Assembly (NCBI GenBank): GCA_001574975.1
Contig: KQ965807.1
Location: 172,474 to 236,473 of the forward strand
Source of the DNA: Gonapodya prolifera JEL478
Lineage: Eukaryota > Monoblepharomycota > Monoblepharidomycetes > Monoblepharidales > Gonapodyaceae
Reading direction: 5' to 3'
DNA: 64,000 nucleotides
The position numbers and the translations under genes are program-made. Every line of letters begins with the position of its first letter. Position 1 is the first letter of the stretch. Shown piece by piece: positions 1 through 10,731 of this stretch. The notes beneath the pieces were generated by a model. The model was not told where the DNA came from and searched no databases. It saw only the letters and a program-made list of their open reading frames with translations.

Positions 1-1480
1 GGTGAGCGGCCGATGCGTCGTTGGGTTGGGTTAGCGTTTTTGGAGATGGGACGAGATCGAGAAGGGGGACGCGGAAAACGTACCCAGGAGCGGTTAAAGT
101 GGAAGCCCATGTTGATCCACACGTAGTACGTGGCGCCGAAGAGCATGAATGTGTCCGAGGCGACGCGGCTGGTTCGGTAGCGGGCCCGGGGATGTGAAGG
201 ACGCGAATGTGGGTCAAGAGTGGTAAGCAGTGAGTACGTCGAAGATTACAAAAAGGTGGAGACGGCGACGTACCGCTCTTGCTTGTCCGAATAGGTCAGG
301 AGGTCGGCCCAGAGCCACAGGGCGGGGAAGAGGTGGTAGCAAAGGTCGGTGAAGATGTCCGCCCTGAGAAGACGTGAGTGAGTGAGAGGGTCGGTGAGAG
401 AAAGATGTTAGTGCACATGTATTGTCGTGGTGCAGACAAGAAAGGAGAACCCACTTCTCAGCATCCGCCGCAACGACGAGATTCACGTCGTAGAAGTACA
501 TGGACCAGTACAGCACGAGACCATGGTTTCGACGGGGAGGGAGAGCGCCAGGAGTGCCACTTTGGTTTCTGCAAACCCGCAGGTCGCAAGTGTGACGTCA
601 GTGTTTGAGTGGGAGGAGATGGGGCAAGAGGAGGGACAACTCACGATTATGGTGCCGGTTGGTGATGGTTTCCCAGAGCCCGATGACCTGGACGCCGAAG
701 AACATGGCGTCTGTGGTGGTTGGTAGTTGGAATTGGGGAATGTGAGCCTAGCGAGCAAAGCGACAAGAAAAAGCGCGCGCGTGACTCACATGCGATAATT
801 GTGAGGTACTTGAACTTGCTTCCGAGGACGAACCTAGCGTACGCCTAGGAACGAACTGTCATTAATGTGGCAATTCAGCGCCTCGGTAGGACGTCCCAAC
901 TCACTTGGATATCGTACACGTCGTCAAGCTGTACACTCGTTGAGTGGTCTAGCTCTCCCCAGCCGTGGATGAAGACGCTCACCCCGCACCAATAGAAGGC
1001 GACCTTCGCAACCGTCTCTGCGGTCCACCAGGCGTCCAGGCCACAAAGACCGTTCCAGACTTCTCCAGGGATCCTCGTGGCATCCGCAATGACGGAACTG
1101 AGGGACGGCTTGACGGTAGGCTGACCCTGGACGAGCGCGTGCTTGGAGATGAGGTGTCCTCCGACGCCTCCGACTTCTGTGACCTTTGTGACGAACGAGT
1201 GTCTGCCGCCCGTGGAGAGGTAGTTGGAGAGACGCTCGCGCTTCGAATTGGAGCGCGAGAGCGGGGGGCGTTTGGGGAGGTCGTCGTCCCAGTGCGGCGA
1301 CGAGGATCGGAGTGGGGAAGAAGCGCGAGATGGGTTCATCGGTGGGTCCATCAGTGGCGTTAGGCGAGAGCGCGAGAGCAGACAGAGAGCGGGCGAGAGA
1401 GGCGGAGATAGTGCGCGTTGTTCAGGCTGTGGTGTTGAGTGGGTTCCGAAGAGTGACGATGGAGTGACGACGATGTTCAA
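1..1480 (-). CDS. AIG1/FAR-17a family membrane protein (3' end outside window, one frame break)
   Basis: Members are multi-pass membrane proteins; the animal ones hydrolyse fatty-acid esters of hydroxy fatty acids. I read six exons on the minus strand: 905-1480, 790-844, 645-710, about 451-568, 274-363 and 84-168, with GT-AG introns except an unusual donor near 450. After an N-terminal Ser/Arg-rich stretch, family landmarks appear in order: KFKYLTIIAYAMFFGVQVIG (compare the family W-K-[YF]-L-T motif), ALSLPVETMV then LVLYWSMYFYDVNLVV (compare the family's FWxLYxYDRELVxP), DIFTDLCYHLFPALWLWADL and YYVWINMGFHFNRSW. The last intron starts at 83, so the C-terminus lies left of the window. In the fourth exon the frame must change by one base near 510-530. 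That is either an assembly indel or a broken gene. The start at 1480 is the first Met of the long first exon. Family assignment comes from motif order, not from a search. Confidence 0.6.
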
Positions 1481-1819
1481 TGTGGTTTATCCTCCCAGAA
1501 GGTCTCGTGACCATGTGACCCTGTGGCTTCCTGATGGCGAAGGAGACGCGACGCGACGGTAAGGAGGTGAGAGAGAAGGCGCAGAAGAAGCGCGGGCGGG
1601 AGAGATAATGAGGATATGTAGAGCGCTCGACTGAATTGGTGATCGGCGCTTGGTCCCTTGTGTGGTGAGCCAAAAATGGGCTTTAGGAACCGCGAAGGAC
1701 TATAGTAATATAACTTTGCTGTTAGGTTTGGAGGTTACAAGACCGGAAGCAAGAAATCAAATTCGATATCGTTTTTCCGTTGTCGTCGACGTCCTGAATG
1801 CAAGTCGGCCCCTTCATGG
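1481..1819. other. Intergenic, 5' flank of the AIG1-like gene and retroelement insertion site
   Basis: No coding sequence is recognisable here. The stretch holds the presumed promoter of the minus-strand gene and ends at the left copy of the 4-bp target duplication, ATGG at 1816-1819. The retroelement therefore sits about 340 bases upstream of that gene's start and could affect its expression. Confidence 0.5.
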
Positions 1820-2187
1820 TGCGAGGGGCTTGGGCGCACCCCGCAGGTTGCTGAGTCCTATTCCGCTGAGGCCACCCTCCACACACCGACACGTCAACGA
1901 AATCACACGCAACCACCTCTCATAAGCGGATAAGACAAAGCGTAAATTAGAATTTAGGCGATTTATAGACGACTTTGTATCTGTTACAAGGGAAGCTCAG
2001 CTCTACCCAAAACTAGCTCTGCTTCGGAACCCCCCCGTCGTCACCCCCTGGTCACTCGGTGTGACTGCCCGTCTCGTACTCGTACCCCGTGTTTCACCCA
2101 TACTCGTTACCTGCACGCCGCCTGCGTGCCCCCCCGGCCTTCCCCATAGACACTCCGCAGAAACCCCCGAGACCGCCCCCCCTGACA
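1820..2187 (+). repeat. Left LTR
   Basis: This 368-base copy starts TGCGAGGGGC and ends CCCCCTGACA. It matches 8864-9216 almost throughout. Compared with the right copy it has about 12 extra bases near 2030-2050 and 3 extra bases near 1995, plus a few substitutions. Confidence 0.93.
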
Positions 2188-2188
2188 C

Positions 2189-2206
2189 TTGGCGCTCCCG
2201 GCTAGG
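2189..2206 (+). other. Putative primer binding site
   Basis: One or two bases after the LTR the sequence reads TGGCGCTCCCGGCTAGG. A leading TGG is expected for pairing with a tRNA 3' CCA end. I cannot tell which tRNA would prime. Confidence 0.5.
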
Positions 2207-2483
2207 TCTGACAGCGACGCAGACCACCTTTACCACGGCATCCAATCCAGATTTGTCTTCTGGATCCGTACATCGCTCCCGGATTCTCTCTGGCATCGAA
2301 CCCACCTCGATATTGTCCTCTCGGCTCCGCTCGGACTCAGCAGCTCCACCACAGCCCCGAACACCTTCACCCACCGACCGTCCACAACCTCCATCGACAA
2401 CAACAACCACTCATTCGACCAATCTCACCCCTCAGGATTTGACTCCATATCTTTTACATCACCCGATTCATCAGCTTCGCAAC

Positions 2484-3638
2484 ATGCCTGGCCCTGAACC
2501 TGCTCCCTCGGACCTCCGCCACCTCAAGATCCTCAACCATCCCCTCGACGAATTCAACCCACGCGACCCTCGCACCAGCCTTCGAAAATACCACGCTTTC
2601 ATATCTGCTGTCGATGACTATGTTGCGCTCTATGGACTGGCCACGAAGCACTCTCAGGCGATCGCCCTGGTATCCCCGAACGTCCCCGACTCTATCCGAG
2701 ATAGCATCCGCCTCGCTCACCCGGATGCATCAACGCTCACCCTGACTGCATGGAAGAAATCCCTCGAGACTGCTTACTTCCCTCCTGACCCCCACGTCTG
2801 GCATCGCACCCTGGCCAAGCTCGAGTGGGACCTCAACACCTCTCGCCTTTCAACACATGTTTCGGAATTCATTCGCATTGCCCGCCGCGCTGACATCATC
2901 GACTCCTCGAAACCAGATCTCCGCGAGCAACTATCAACACGAAACCTCTGGTACCACTTCCTCGACTCACTCCCCCAACATGTCCGCTTCTATGTTACCC
3001 TCCTCGGCATCTCCAACCTTGGCGACTTCACGAGCGACAAAATTCCCTTGGTTGAATCCAACCTCAACAATATTGCATCGACTCCAGCCACCCCCATTGC
3101 AGGCGTTGCCTATTTGACCCCACCACCGGCGTACCCTGACCCCATACCCAACACCCTTGCCAAGTTGGAATCCACCATTGACCAACTTGCACAGCATGTT
3201 GCCGCTCTTGCCATCGGACCCCGCCAACCGCAACCCTCGTACCAGCGCATCCCTGTGGCACCACCTGGACCTGCACCCCCCATCCATGCCAACTCCTCGC
3301 CCCCATTCACCATCGGGTGTGGATGGTGCGGCAACCCTCGCCATACCACGGCGACCCACCGCGACAGTCGCTACCTCCCGGGAGGCCCTCGTCACCAGCA
3401 GCACTACTCGGCGTACCTACCACCAGATACTGGCAATTCTGTCACCGACACCAACCCTGGACACCGCCTCACTACCCCCAACAGCCCGCAATTTGCCTGT
3501 TGGACATGTGGGAGCCCCAAACACCGCAGCAATGCTTGCCCCAACCAACGTGGGCCCAACGCCCAGTATCAACACCCAGCAACAACCTACTCCAACAATA
3601 TCCCCACTGACCCCAGCATCGGCAACGTCCATCCTACC
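2484..3638 (+). CDS. gag: Retrotransposon Gag-like protein (interrupted by N gap)
   Basis: This is the structural protein of the element. The open frame enters from the LTR at 2061; I chose the Met at 2484 (MPGPEPAPSDLRHLK) because it is the first one outside the LTR with Gag-like sequence after it. The first ~200 residues are helical and charged, as in Ty3/Gypsy capsid. The C-terminal third is Pro-rich with two zinc-knuckle motifs. CWTCGSPKHRSNAC is a canonical CX2CX4HX4C; CGWCGNPRHTTATH has His in place of the last Cys. The frame runs open into the N gap at 3639, so the true C-terminus is unknown. If the gap length is right, the frame would stop at 3812, overlapping the protease frame by a few codons. 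Confidence 0.85.
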
Positions 3639-3794
3639 NNNNNNNNNNNNNNNNNNNNNNNNNNNNNNNNNNNNNNNNNNNNNNNNNNNNNNNNNNNNNN
3701 NNNNNNNNNNNNNNNNNNNNNNNNNNNNNNNNNNNNNNNNNNNNNNNNNNNNNNNNNNNNNNNNNNNNNNNNNNNNNNNNNNNNNNNNNNNNNN
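3639..3794. other. Assembly gap (156 N)
   Basis: All bases are N. The gap covers the junction of gag and protease, so how pol is expressed (fusion, frameshift or separate start) cannot be read. Confidence 1.
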
Positions 3795-3799
3795 TTGTT

Positions 3800-4636
3800 T
3801 TGGATAAACTAACACCTTCTGCTGAACTTTTGGATACCCCCCCAGACTCCCCCACTCTGGACCCTTCTGACACTCTCTCTTTCCTTCACCCCAGCATCTT
3901 CTCCCTCCCCAGCAATACAGAACATACAGATACTCCCCTTCAGTCCTTGAATTTGATGCACGACCCTCCACCACCAACAGCACCAAAACATTTCGTCACC
4001 ATACCTATTGCCGCCATGACATACAACACCACTGGCGCCATCACCACGCACGCACCGCCAACGCAGCTTCTATGTCCCATCTCACTTTCAAGCACAGCCA
4101 CGAATGCACTGCACCTCTCTGCGTGCCTGGACACAGGCTCGCCAACCAATCTTCTAGACTCCGCCTATCTACCTTCAGGAACCTTGCTACAACCCATTCC
4201 GCCTTCCCAACCCCCTCTCCAAGCGCATGGTGGCGAGCGGCTGCAGCTCCTTGGTGCTGTAACACTCTCCCTCACCTTCCAAGAAGACCCGAACAAACAC
4301 CCCTTTCACGCAACTCTGATCGTTGGCCAAAACTTTGCTCAACCTCTTCTCCTCGGTACTCCTTTTCTCACCAAACACCACACGGTTGTCTCGCTTTTCC
4401 CGACCTTCAGCACCGTCAGGCTTCAAGACGGGGACACCTCTATCACAGTCGCCGGGTACACTTCGCCGCCACCCTCTCCCTCCACGAACTACCCTCGTCT
4501 TCCACTCTACACCACATCAGCCATAACAATTCCTCCACGGACCATCCAACACGTTCACGTCCTACCTCGTACTTCGCCTCCCCTACGACCACCTCCGACC
4601 ACACCTGGACTTATGGACAACCCCCGCCGACACTGA
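3800..4636 (+). pseudogene. Retrotransposon protease region of pol, ends in a stop
   Basis: This is the N-terminal part of pol. ALHLSACLDTGSPTNLL, about 110 residues in, is the retropepsin active site with its D-T-G triad, and LIVGQNFAQPLLLGTPFL fits the second half of the fold. The frame stops with TGA at 4634-4636, but clear pol sequence continues immediately in the same frame to reverse transcriptase. The stop therefore looks like a point mutation within a once-continuous protease-RT polyprotein, although programmed readthrough cannot be excluded. Confidence 0.8.
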
Positions 4637-6360
4637 ACCGCCAATGACCCCTACATCCTCGCCACCTATCAACCACTCCACAACGCTTCCGGAGCACTTG
4701 TTCCCATCTGCAACCTCCTCCCAACACTAATCCATGTCCCCGCCAACTACTGCCTTGCCACCGCCGACTTCAACACTTCTGACTCTCCAACCACCCTTGC
4801 CTCCAACCCTGGCGACTCACCAGAAGTTCCACCCGACGTTCTACAACGCATTATCGACCTCTCCCCCCGCAACCCCATTGGATCCGTAGCACCCTCCTAT
4901 TGCCTCGACAAGCCCTACACTGTCCCACTCACCAAGCCCCCTGACAATGCCCCATGGACTTACAATCCTCCCCCGGACTTCAAGGATCATCTCACTGTCA
5001 AAGATGTCACCGAACACATACCCGGCATGGACCTCACCTCCACCACCACCCGCCTCAACAAAAACCAGTTCCACCGCCTCGCCACCCTCCTCCTCCACTA
5101 CCGTGACCGTTTCACAGCAACCACGTCCGACCTCGGACAGTCTCGTTTCCCTCCTGCACGTGTTCCTCTTGACACCACGGAACCGATTGCGGGACGCCGA
5201 TATCACCACTCCGCCGCTGAAAACAACCTCATCAGGGATCACACGGACAAGTACACCAGCGACAACCTACTCGCCCCATCTTTCTCTCCGTATTCAGCAC
5301 CAGTCCTCATGGTTCCGAAGAAGGACGGGAATTGGCGTTTCGCAATGGACTATTGTGCGGTGAACAAACACGCCATACCAGATCGCTACCCCCTTCCCCG
5401 GATCAACGACACTCTGGACACTCTTCGCGGACACTCGTGGTTCTTGTCCCTTGACCTCATGTGGGGATTCTGGAACATTCGCCTCATCCCCACCGACCGC
5501 CACCGACTCTCCTTTACCACTGCCCACGGCCACTTCGAGTGGCTCATTCTTCCCTTCGGCTTCACCAACGCACCCGCTATCTTCCAACGTAATATGGATT
5601 TGCTTCTATCTGGACTCAAGTGGTGGTGTGCACTAGTCTACCTCGACGACATCATCATCTTCTCCCGTTCCTTTGATGACCACCTCAACCACCTCGCCCT
5701 CGTTCTCCAACGTATCTCCGACTACAACCTTGCCCTCAAGCCCTCAAAATGCACCTTTTGTGCTCCGTCACTACCTTATCTCAGCCATCTCGTCACCGCA
5801 TATGGTACCCAACCTGACCCTGCGAAGATCAAGGCTATCCTCAACGCACCACCCCCCACCACTCGTGACAACCTCTCCACATTTATAGGCGTCATTTCGT
5901 ACCACTCTTTGTTCATCCCGGGCTTCTCCACCATCATTGCGCCCCTCGAAGACCTCAAGCACGCACCTGGAAAGTGGACTCCCAACACCTGGACAACAGA
6001 GCACCAAAACGCCTATGAAAACGTCAAGCAAGCCCTCGCCAACGCTGTGGAACAGACCTCGTTTGACCCAGCCCTCCCCACCATCGTTGAGACGGATGCT
6101 TCCTTCACTGGCATCGCGGCTGTACTCCTCCAGAAACACCCGGACCAACCTAAGCCAAAGCCTGTGGTATGTGTCTCCCGACGTCTTAATCGTACCAAGC
6201 AACAATATTCTGCTACCAAGATCGAGTGTCTTGCCCTTTGGTGGGCAATCAAAAAGAAATTCCGGATCTACCTCCACCTCACACCGTTCACCGCCATTAC
6301 GGACCACCGGGCCCTAATCTGGCTATGGAACTCTCGCGACACCACCTCTCGTTTTTTTTT
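4637..6360 (+). pseudogene. Reverse transcriptase and RNase H region of pol
   Basis: It is in frame with the protease segment; the first internal Met is at 5027. RT motifs follow in order: APVLMVPKKDGNWRFAMDY, LPFGFTNAPAIFQ and the catalytic YLDDIIIF, all intact. RNase H follows with TDASFTGIAAVLLQ, the Glu of KIECLALWWAIK, and TDHRALIWL, so its visible acidic residues are kept. At 6352-6360 a run of nine T breaks the frame; the homologous sequence continues one base later. This looks like gain of one T in a homopolymer. The enzyme domains look better preserved than integrase. Confidence 0.9.
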
Positions 6361-6893
6361 GCTGGTGGGAAGACCTTCGGGACTTCCGAATAACAATTCA
6401 GCACCGACCCGGCCGTATCCACCTTCTACCCGACTTCCTCTCTCGACACCTGGACGAAACCGCTTCCTCCGACTCCGAATCCGATCCCAAACCTTACGAC
6501 AGCAATTTTCCATGGCCCCTGGACACCACCCCTGCACCCCCGTCGATGTTCCCCTCCCCCGCCAAAACAACACTACCAGTTGCCTCCATCTCAACACCAC
6601 CACCATCTACCAAGCCAGACACCAACACACACCCTTCTCCACCCCCTACTAACACTTCCACTGAACCTTACGCACCTCCACCGCCGCCACACAACCTAAC
6701 ACTATCACCCGCAACCCTGGCCGACCTTCAGCTCAAGGACCCTCTCCTCGCCTTCATCCGCTCTTCCATTACCTCTCCAGACACGCCGCCCCCACCACCT
6801 CCATCAGACGCTTGCCCTGCGGCATATTTACCCACCCTTCACGCCAGCCTTCCACTCTTCAACATTTCAACGGCTACCAACTTTCTCCAGTGA
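6361..6893 (+). pseudogene. Pol segment between RNase H and integrase, shifted frame
   Basis: After the T-run frame change the tail of RNase H continues as a WWEDLRDFR-type sequence followed by LLPDFLSRHLD, the usual end of the Ty3/Gypsy RNase H region. A Pro/Thr-rich linker follows. The frame ends with TGA at 6891-6893, and a TAA in the same frame occurs near 6990. Integrase sequence resumes beyond them without a frame change, so both stops look like point mutations. Confidence 0.75.
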
Positions 6894-6990
6894 ACATGGA
6901 TGCCAAACGACCCCAAACAACGCCCCACGCCAGTCACCCAACTTGCCATACCTTGTTCTCTGGCCCCTGACATCCTGCGCCCTCCACAAT

Positions 6991-8612
6991 AACCTCACTG
7001 GGGTGCCCACTTCGGACGCAACCGCACCTTTGAAGCTGTGCGTCACCGCTTCTGGTGGCTCCACATGGCCAGCAACGTTTGCACTTGGGTACAGAACTGC
7101 CACACCTGCCAAACACGCAAGTCTCCACCGCGTGCACCACCCGGACTCCTCATCCCAAAAGACATCCCATCCCCAAACCACACCCTCGGAATCGACCTCC
7201 TGGGACCATTTCGACGCTCTTGCCGCGGCAACAAGTACATTGTCGTCGTCACGGATGACGGAGATAAGTGGGCCTGGACTGGTGCCCTCCCCAACACTCG
7301 CTCCACCACAATCGCACAATGGCTCCTCCACCATGTCATCTTCCAGTCCGGCATGCCCCAACGACGTCTCAGCAACCAAGGCGCCAATCTATTGCATCGA
7401 CTTGTCACCCACATTGCCTCCGCCTTCAACACCATTTGCGTCCGCACCACTGCTTACCACCCCCAGACCAACGCCCTCACGGAACGCTTCAATGCCACCC
7501 TCGCCACTCTCATAGCCTCTTACGTTGATGAAGACCAGCGCAACTGGGACCTCTACCTCGACGCGCTTACCTTCAGCTATAACACCTCCTTCCACGCTAC
7601 CACCTTCGACACCCCCTTCTTTCTCCGTTTTGGACGGGATGCTCGCCTCCCCCTGGATCTCTCACTCTCTCCTCCTTCTCCCACACCTCCAACACCACTG
7701 CCCCCACTCCACGACTTCACCAAGTCCACTGACCTTCGCACGCACATCATCACCACCCTTGACTCCGCCTACCAACACATCCGCCGCAACAACGTCCGCC
7801 AACAACTCTATCAGAAGACTTTATACGACCTTCGTCATCGAGATGTCTCTTACGCTATAGGACAACGTGTTCTAGTCTACATCCCCCGCATCGAGCCCTA
7901 CTCCCAGAAGGTCGTCAAACTACTCCGACCATGGCGCGGACCATTCCGTATCACTGCTCAACTATCCCCTGTCAACTACGAAGTTCTCGCACTCGTCCGT
8001 GGTGAACACAAGAAGGTTGTCACCCATGTCCAGCGACTCAAACCATACTACGCCATCGACGACTCACCCTCGGCCTCCCGCGACATTCGCCTCCCCCTGC
8101 CCTCTCTGGACCTCGACAACAATGACTCCGTACCTACAGTGGCCCCCAACGACCTGGAACACTTGTCCCTCGCACCAACCTCAGGACCACCAAGCTCCGA
8201 ATCCACCCCGCCTCCAGTAGCCCCCCCCCGCCTTTCTTCACCGGCTCCGACCCACCACTCCGACGCCTCTTGCTCTATCCGATCCCACGCCACCGCCACA
8301 CCGCTTACAGATCAGCAAACACCACCTTCAAACCCCCCCTTCTCTGCCATGCCTACCCCAGACACCACCCTCGTCATCACGTGTAACGTGGAGTCTATAC
8401 TTGGACGGCAGTTTTGCTATGGGAAACCGTTCTTCAAGGTACGACACCAAGATCGAACGCGCCCCTCCTGGCTTCCCCTCGACGACATGAAAGCATGCGA
8501 CCATTGCCGCACCCTCCTCACCGAATTTCGCACACACGAGCTCCGACCGCCTTTGAAAGCCTTTATGAGCAATCTCCCCACCTCGTCGCGACGCCCCCGC
8601 CCTCCTACTTGA
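6991..8612 (+). pseudogene. Integrase with GPY/F module and chromodomain-like tail
   Basis: The HHCC zinc finger (AHFGRNRTFEAVRHRFWW ... CHTCQ) starts just after the last stop. In the catalytic core the first Asp lies in LGIDLLGPF and the Glu in NALTERFNATL, but the middle motif reads RLSNQGANL where the family has SDxG, so the second Asp of the DDE triad is Asn. A GPY/F module follows (PWRGPFRITAQLSPVNYEV). The last ~60 residues (VESILGRQFCYGKPFFKV ... CRTLLTEF) align with the chromodomain pattern of an initial VEkIL, a central aromatic strand and a final helix, but most aromatic cage positions are not obvious. The loss of the catalytic Asp predicts no integration activity. Confidence 0.85.
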
Positions 8613-8852
8613 CTATCCGACTCGCGTCCCCCACGTGGCAACACCTACCTCCACCCGCCCCATATTGGACCTTTGGACTTCCCCTGCCTTGAACATTTTA
8701 ACCCGACTATTTGGAACAATTTGGACGTTATTGGACGCTTGAGCTCAAGCGTCCAGTTTGGACTTGGATTTTATGTATTGGGACTCTCCGCACATCCCCA
8801 CCCCCCCTACCACCACCCCTTTTTCTATTTACGCTTCACTCTCCTTCTCACC

Positions 8853-8863
8853 CGGGGGGGTAG
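8853..8863 (+). other. Putative polypurine tract
   Basis: A G run followed by TAG sits directly before the right LTR, where plus-strand priming starts in LTR elements. It is short and pure G rather than a mixed A/G tract. Confidence 0.5.
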
Positions 8864-9216
8864 TGCGAGGGGCTTGGGCGCACCTCGCAGGTTGCTGAGT
8901 CCTATTCCGCTGAGGCCACCCTCCACACACCGACACGTCAACGAAATCACACGCAACCACCTCTCATAAGCGGATAAGACAAAGCGTAAATTAGAATTTA
9001 GGCGATTTATAGACGACTTTGTATCTGTTACAAGGGAAGCAGCTCTACCCAAAACTAGCTCTGCTTCGGAACCTCCCCAGTCACTTGGTGTGACTGCCCG
9101 TCTCGTACTCGTACCCCGTGTTTCACCCATACTCGTTACCTGCACGCCGCCTGCGTGCCCCCCCGGCCTTCCCCATAGACACTCCGCAGAAACCCCCGAG
9201 ACCGCCCCCCCTGACA
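8864..9216 (+). repeat. Right LTR
   Basis: This 353-base copy matches the left LTR, with TG at the start and CA at the end, and ATGG follows directly. It lacks about 15 bases present in the left copy. Small indels and substitutions between the copies mean the insertion is not brand new. Confidence 0.93.
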
Positions 9217-9399
9217 ATGGGACAGAACGAAGGCTTGTCACGTCATTAAGTTATACTAATGCAATGCTACCACTCGAGCTCGCTTTAAAGCGGAAGGAGT
9301 AAGTCTGTACCAGGGGAGTGTCAAGATTTAAACACGAGAGACCCTCAGAAAATCTCACCACTTGGGGTCGAGTCGACTGACCATTTTGCTATCTTTCAC

Positions 9400-10570
9400 T
9401 GGAGCTCCAATGATTCTGGCGGTGAATTCGACATCCCATCGGGAATTTTCAACCACATCTTCACATTCTGGCTACCAAAGTTCATCTTATCGGTCCTTCC
9501 GCTCGTATGCCGTTCCTGATAATCCATTTCGCGGACCCTGCCTCGATTCGGGGGGTCGTATGCCACTAGAAATCGAGCTGCAACTGCGCAATCTGGACGA
9601 CTTTCGTCTCAGCGAAGCTGGTACCAAAAGGCGAGAACTGGCAGCATCCTTGTGCGGGCTCCTGACCCATCGGCGCAATGGTATGGCGAGATACGCCTTG
9701 TGGGCTCAGGAAGATGGAGGAGCAAGGTCGTTGGGCGAATACACGTGACCATGGGGTGGGATAGCCTTCCGAACACTTTGGACGAGCTTGAAGCGACCAT
9801 GGCGAATTGCAAAGGGTGGGTTAGATTCAATGGGAATTCCGGAGACAGCAAACCCCCGTCTGAGTGAGAGCCTCCGTGGACATCATTCTCGCTTAACGTC
9901 AAATCACGGCGATCCTCACGACTGTGGATCTGTGGGGATCTCGAAACACGCAATTGCATTTGAGCATTTACCAGATCCTGGCCGCCGCACCAGTCGAGAC
10001 AGTACGTGTCACCTGGGTAGTTTTGGAGTATTGGGTGTCGGAACCCCGACTTCCAACGATGGACTCGGTCGAGGTTGCACGGTTTTTCGACCGTTATGGA
10101 CACCAGCGTCTCAATGGTGACCCCTTAGCTCGGCTATTTGAGGTCTGCCCCGGCGTGACACCGATAATCTGACGTGGAGGAGCGCTCCCATGAACGGTCG
10201 AGTGCCCTCACCCCAGCCTGGTGGATACTTACGATCGATTGTCGAAGCAGAAAAAGTGTTCTTTTGCGATGTGGATGAACATTGTGTTGACGATTCCGGG
10301 TAAGAAGTTCCACTTTCTCGTGAAAGGGAAGAGATGCCGTTACAGTATGGAGGAAAACTTTGCAGGAAGTAAAACTTGCCATGAAAGGGAAGAAGGTTGT
10401 GACGATCAAAATGGAATCGAGACTGTCATATGCATGATTGGTACAATTGACCGAGACGTGAGAGAAGTTGCGAGGTCCACAGGGACATCCTGCGAATTGG
10501 ACTATCCGAACATCGAAATTCTTTGCCGACATGTGCGGCAAGCGTTATTGAGTGTAATGTGTTACATGAA
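9400..10570 (+). pseudogene. F-box/LRR family member, broken (copy a)
   Basis: The stretch 9423-9518 reads DIPSGIFNHIFTFWLPKF and then ILSVLPLVCRS, a good F-box helix pattern (L/IP-x-E/G-I-F, LPLVCR). It hits two stops at once. Downstream, coding-like pieces appear in different frames, including SIYQILAAAPVETVRVTWVV and VARFFDRYGHQRLNGDPLAR near 9950-10130, typical of the variable leucine-rich part of fungal F-box proteins. No single spliced frame joins them. I take this as a decayed member of the family represented by the three other copies up to 18.6 kb. It lies directly right of the retroelement. Confidence 0.5.
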
Positions 10571-10731
10571 CAAATGCAGGCATATTCAACATAGCCTCGA
10601 GGATCGTAGGAGATGTGCTCCCCAGATACCTCCCTCTAAAAAGAGCTCTTGGCATTTTCTCCATTTATTCTCCAACGTCCCATGGTATCCATAGCAATCC
10701 AAGTTGAGCAACTGTCCGGCAATCCCCAACT

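Larger units (their letters stand above)
1820..9216 (+). mobile_element. Ty3/Gypsy LTR retrotransposon, chromovirus type, decayed
   Basis: The element is 7.4 kb and bounded by direct LTRs that begin TG and end CA. ATGG at 1816-1819 and ATGG at 9217-9220 form the target-site duplication. Internal order is gag with zinc knuckles, protease, reverse transcriptase, RNase H, integrase, then a chromodomain-like tail. Integrase after RT and RNase H is the Ty3/Gypsy order, and a tail of this kind marks chromoviruses. The coding part carries a stop at 4634-4636, a frame change at the T run 6352-6360, stops at 6891-6893 and near 6990, and an Asn where integrase has its second catalytic Asp. It should not be able to move on its own. 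A 156-base N gap lies between gag and pol. The ORFs are very rich in Pro, Thr and Ser, unlike neighbouring genes. Confidence 0.93.

Noticed and set aside
4634-4636. Programmed readthrough stop between protease and RT
   Set aside because: Possible in principle, but other stops and a frame change in the same pol make a chance mutation simpler.
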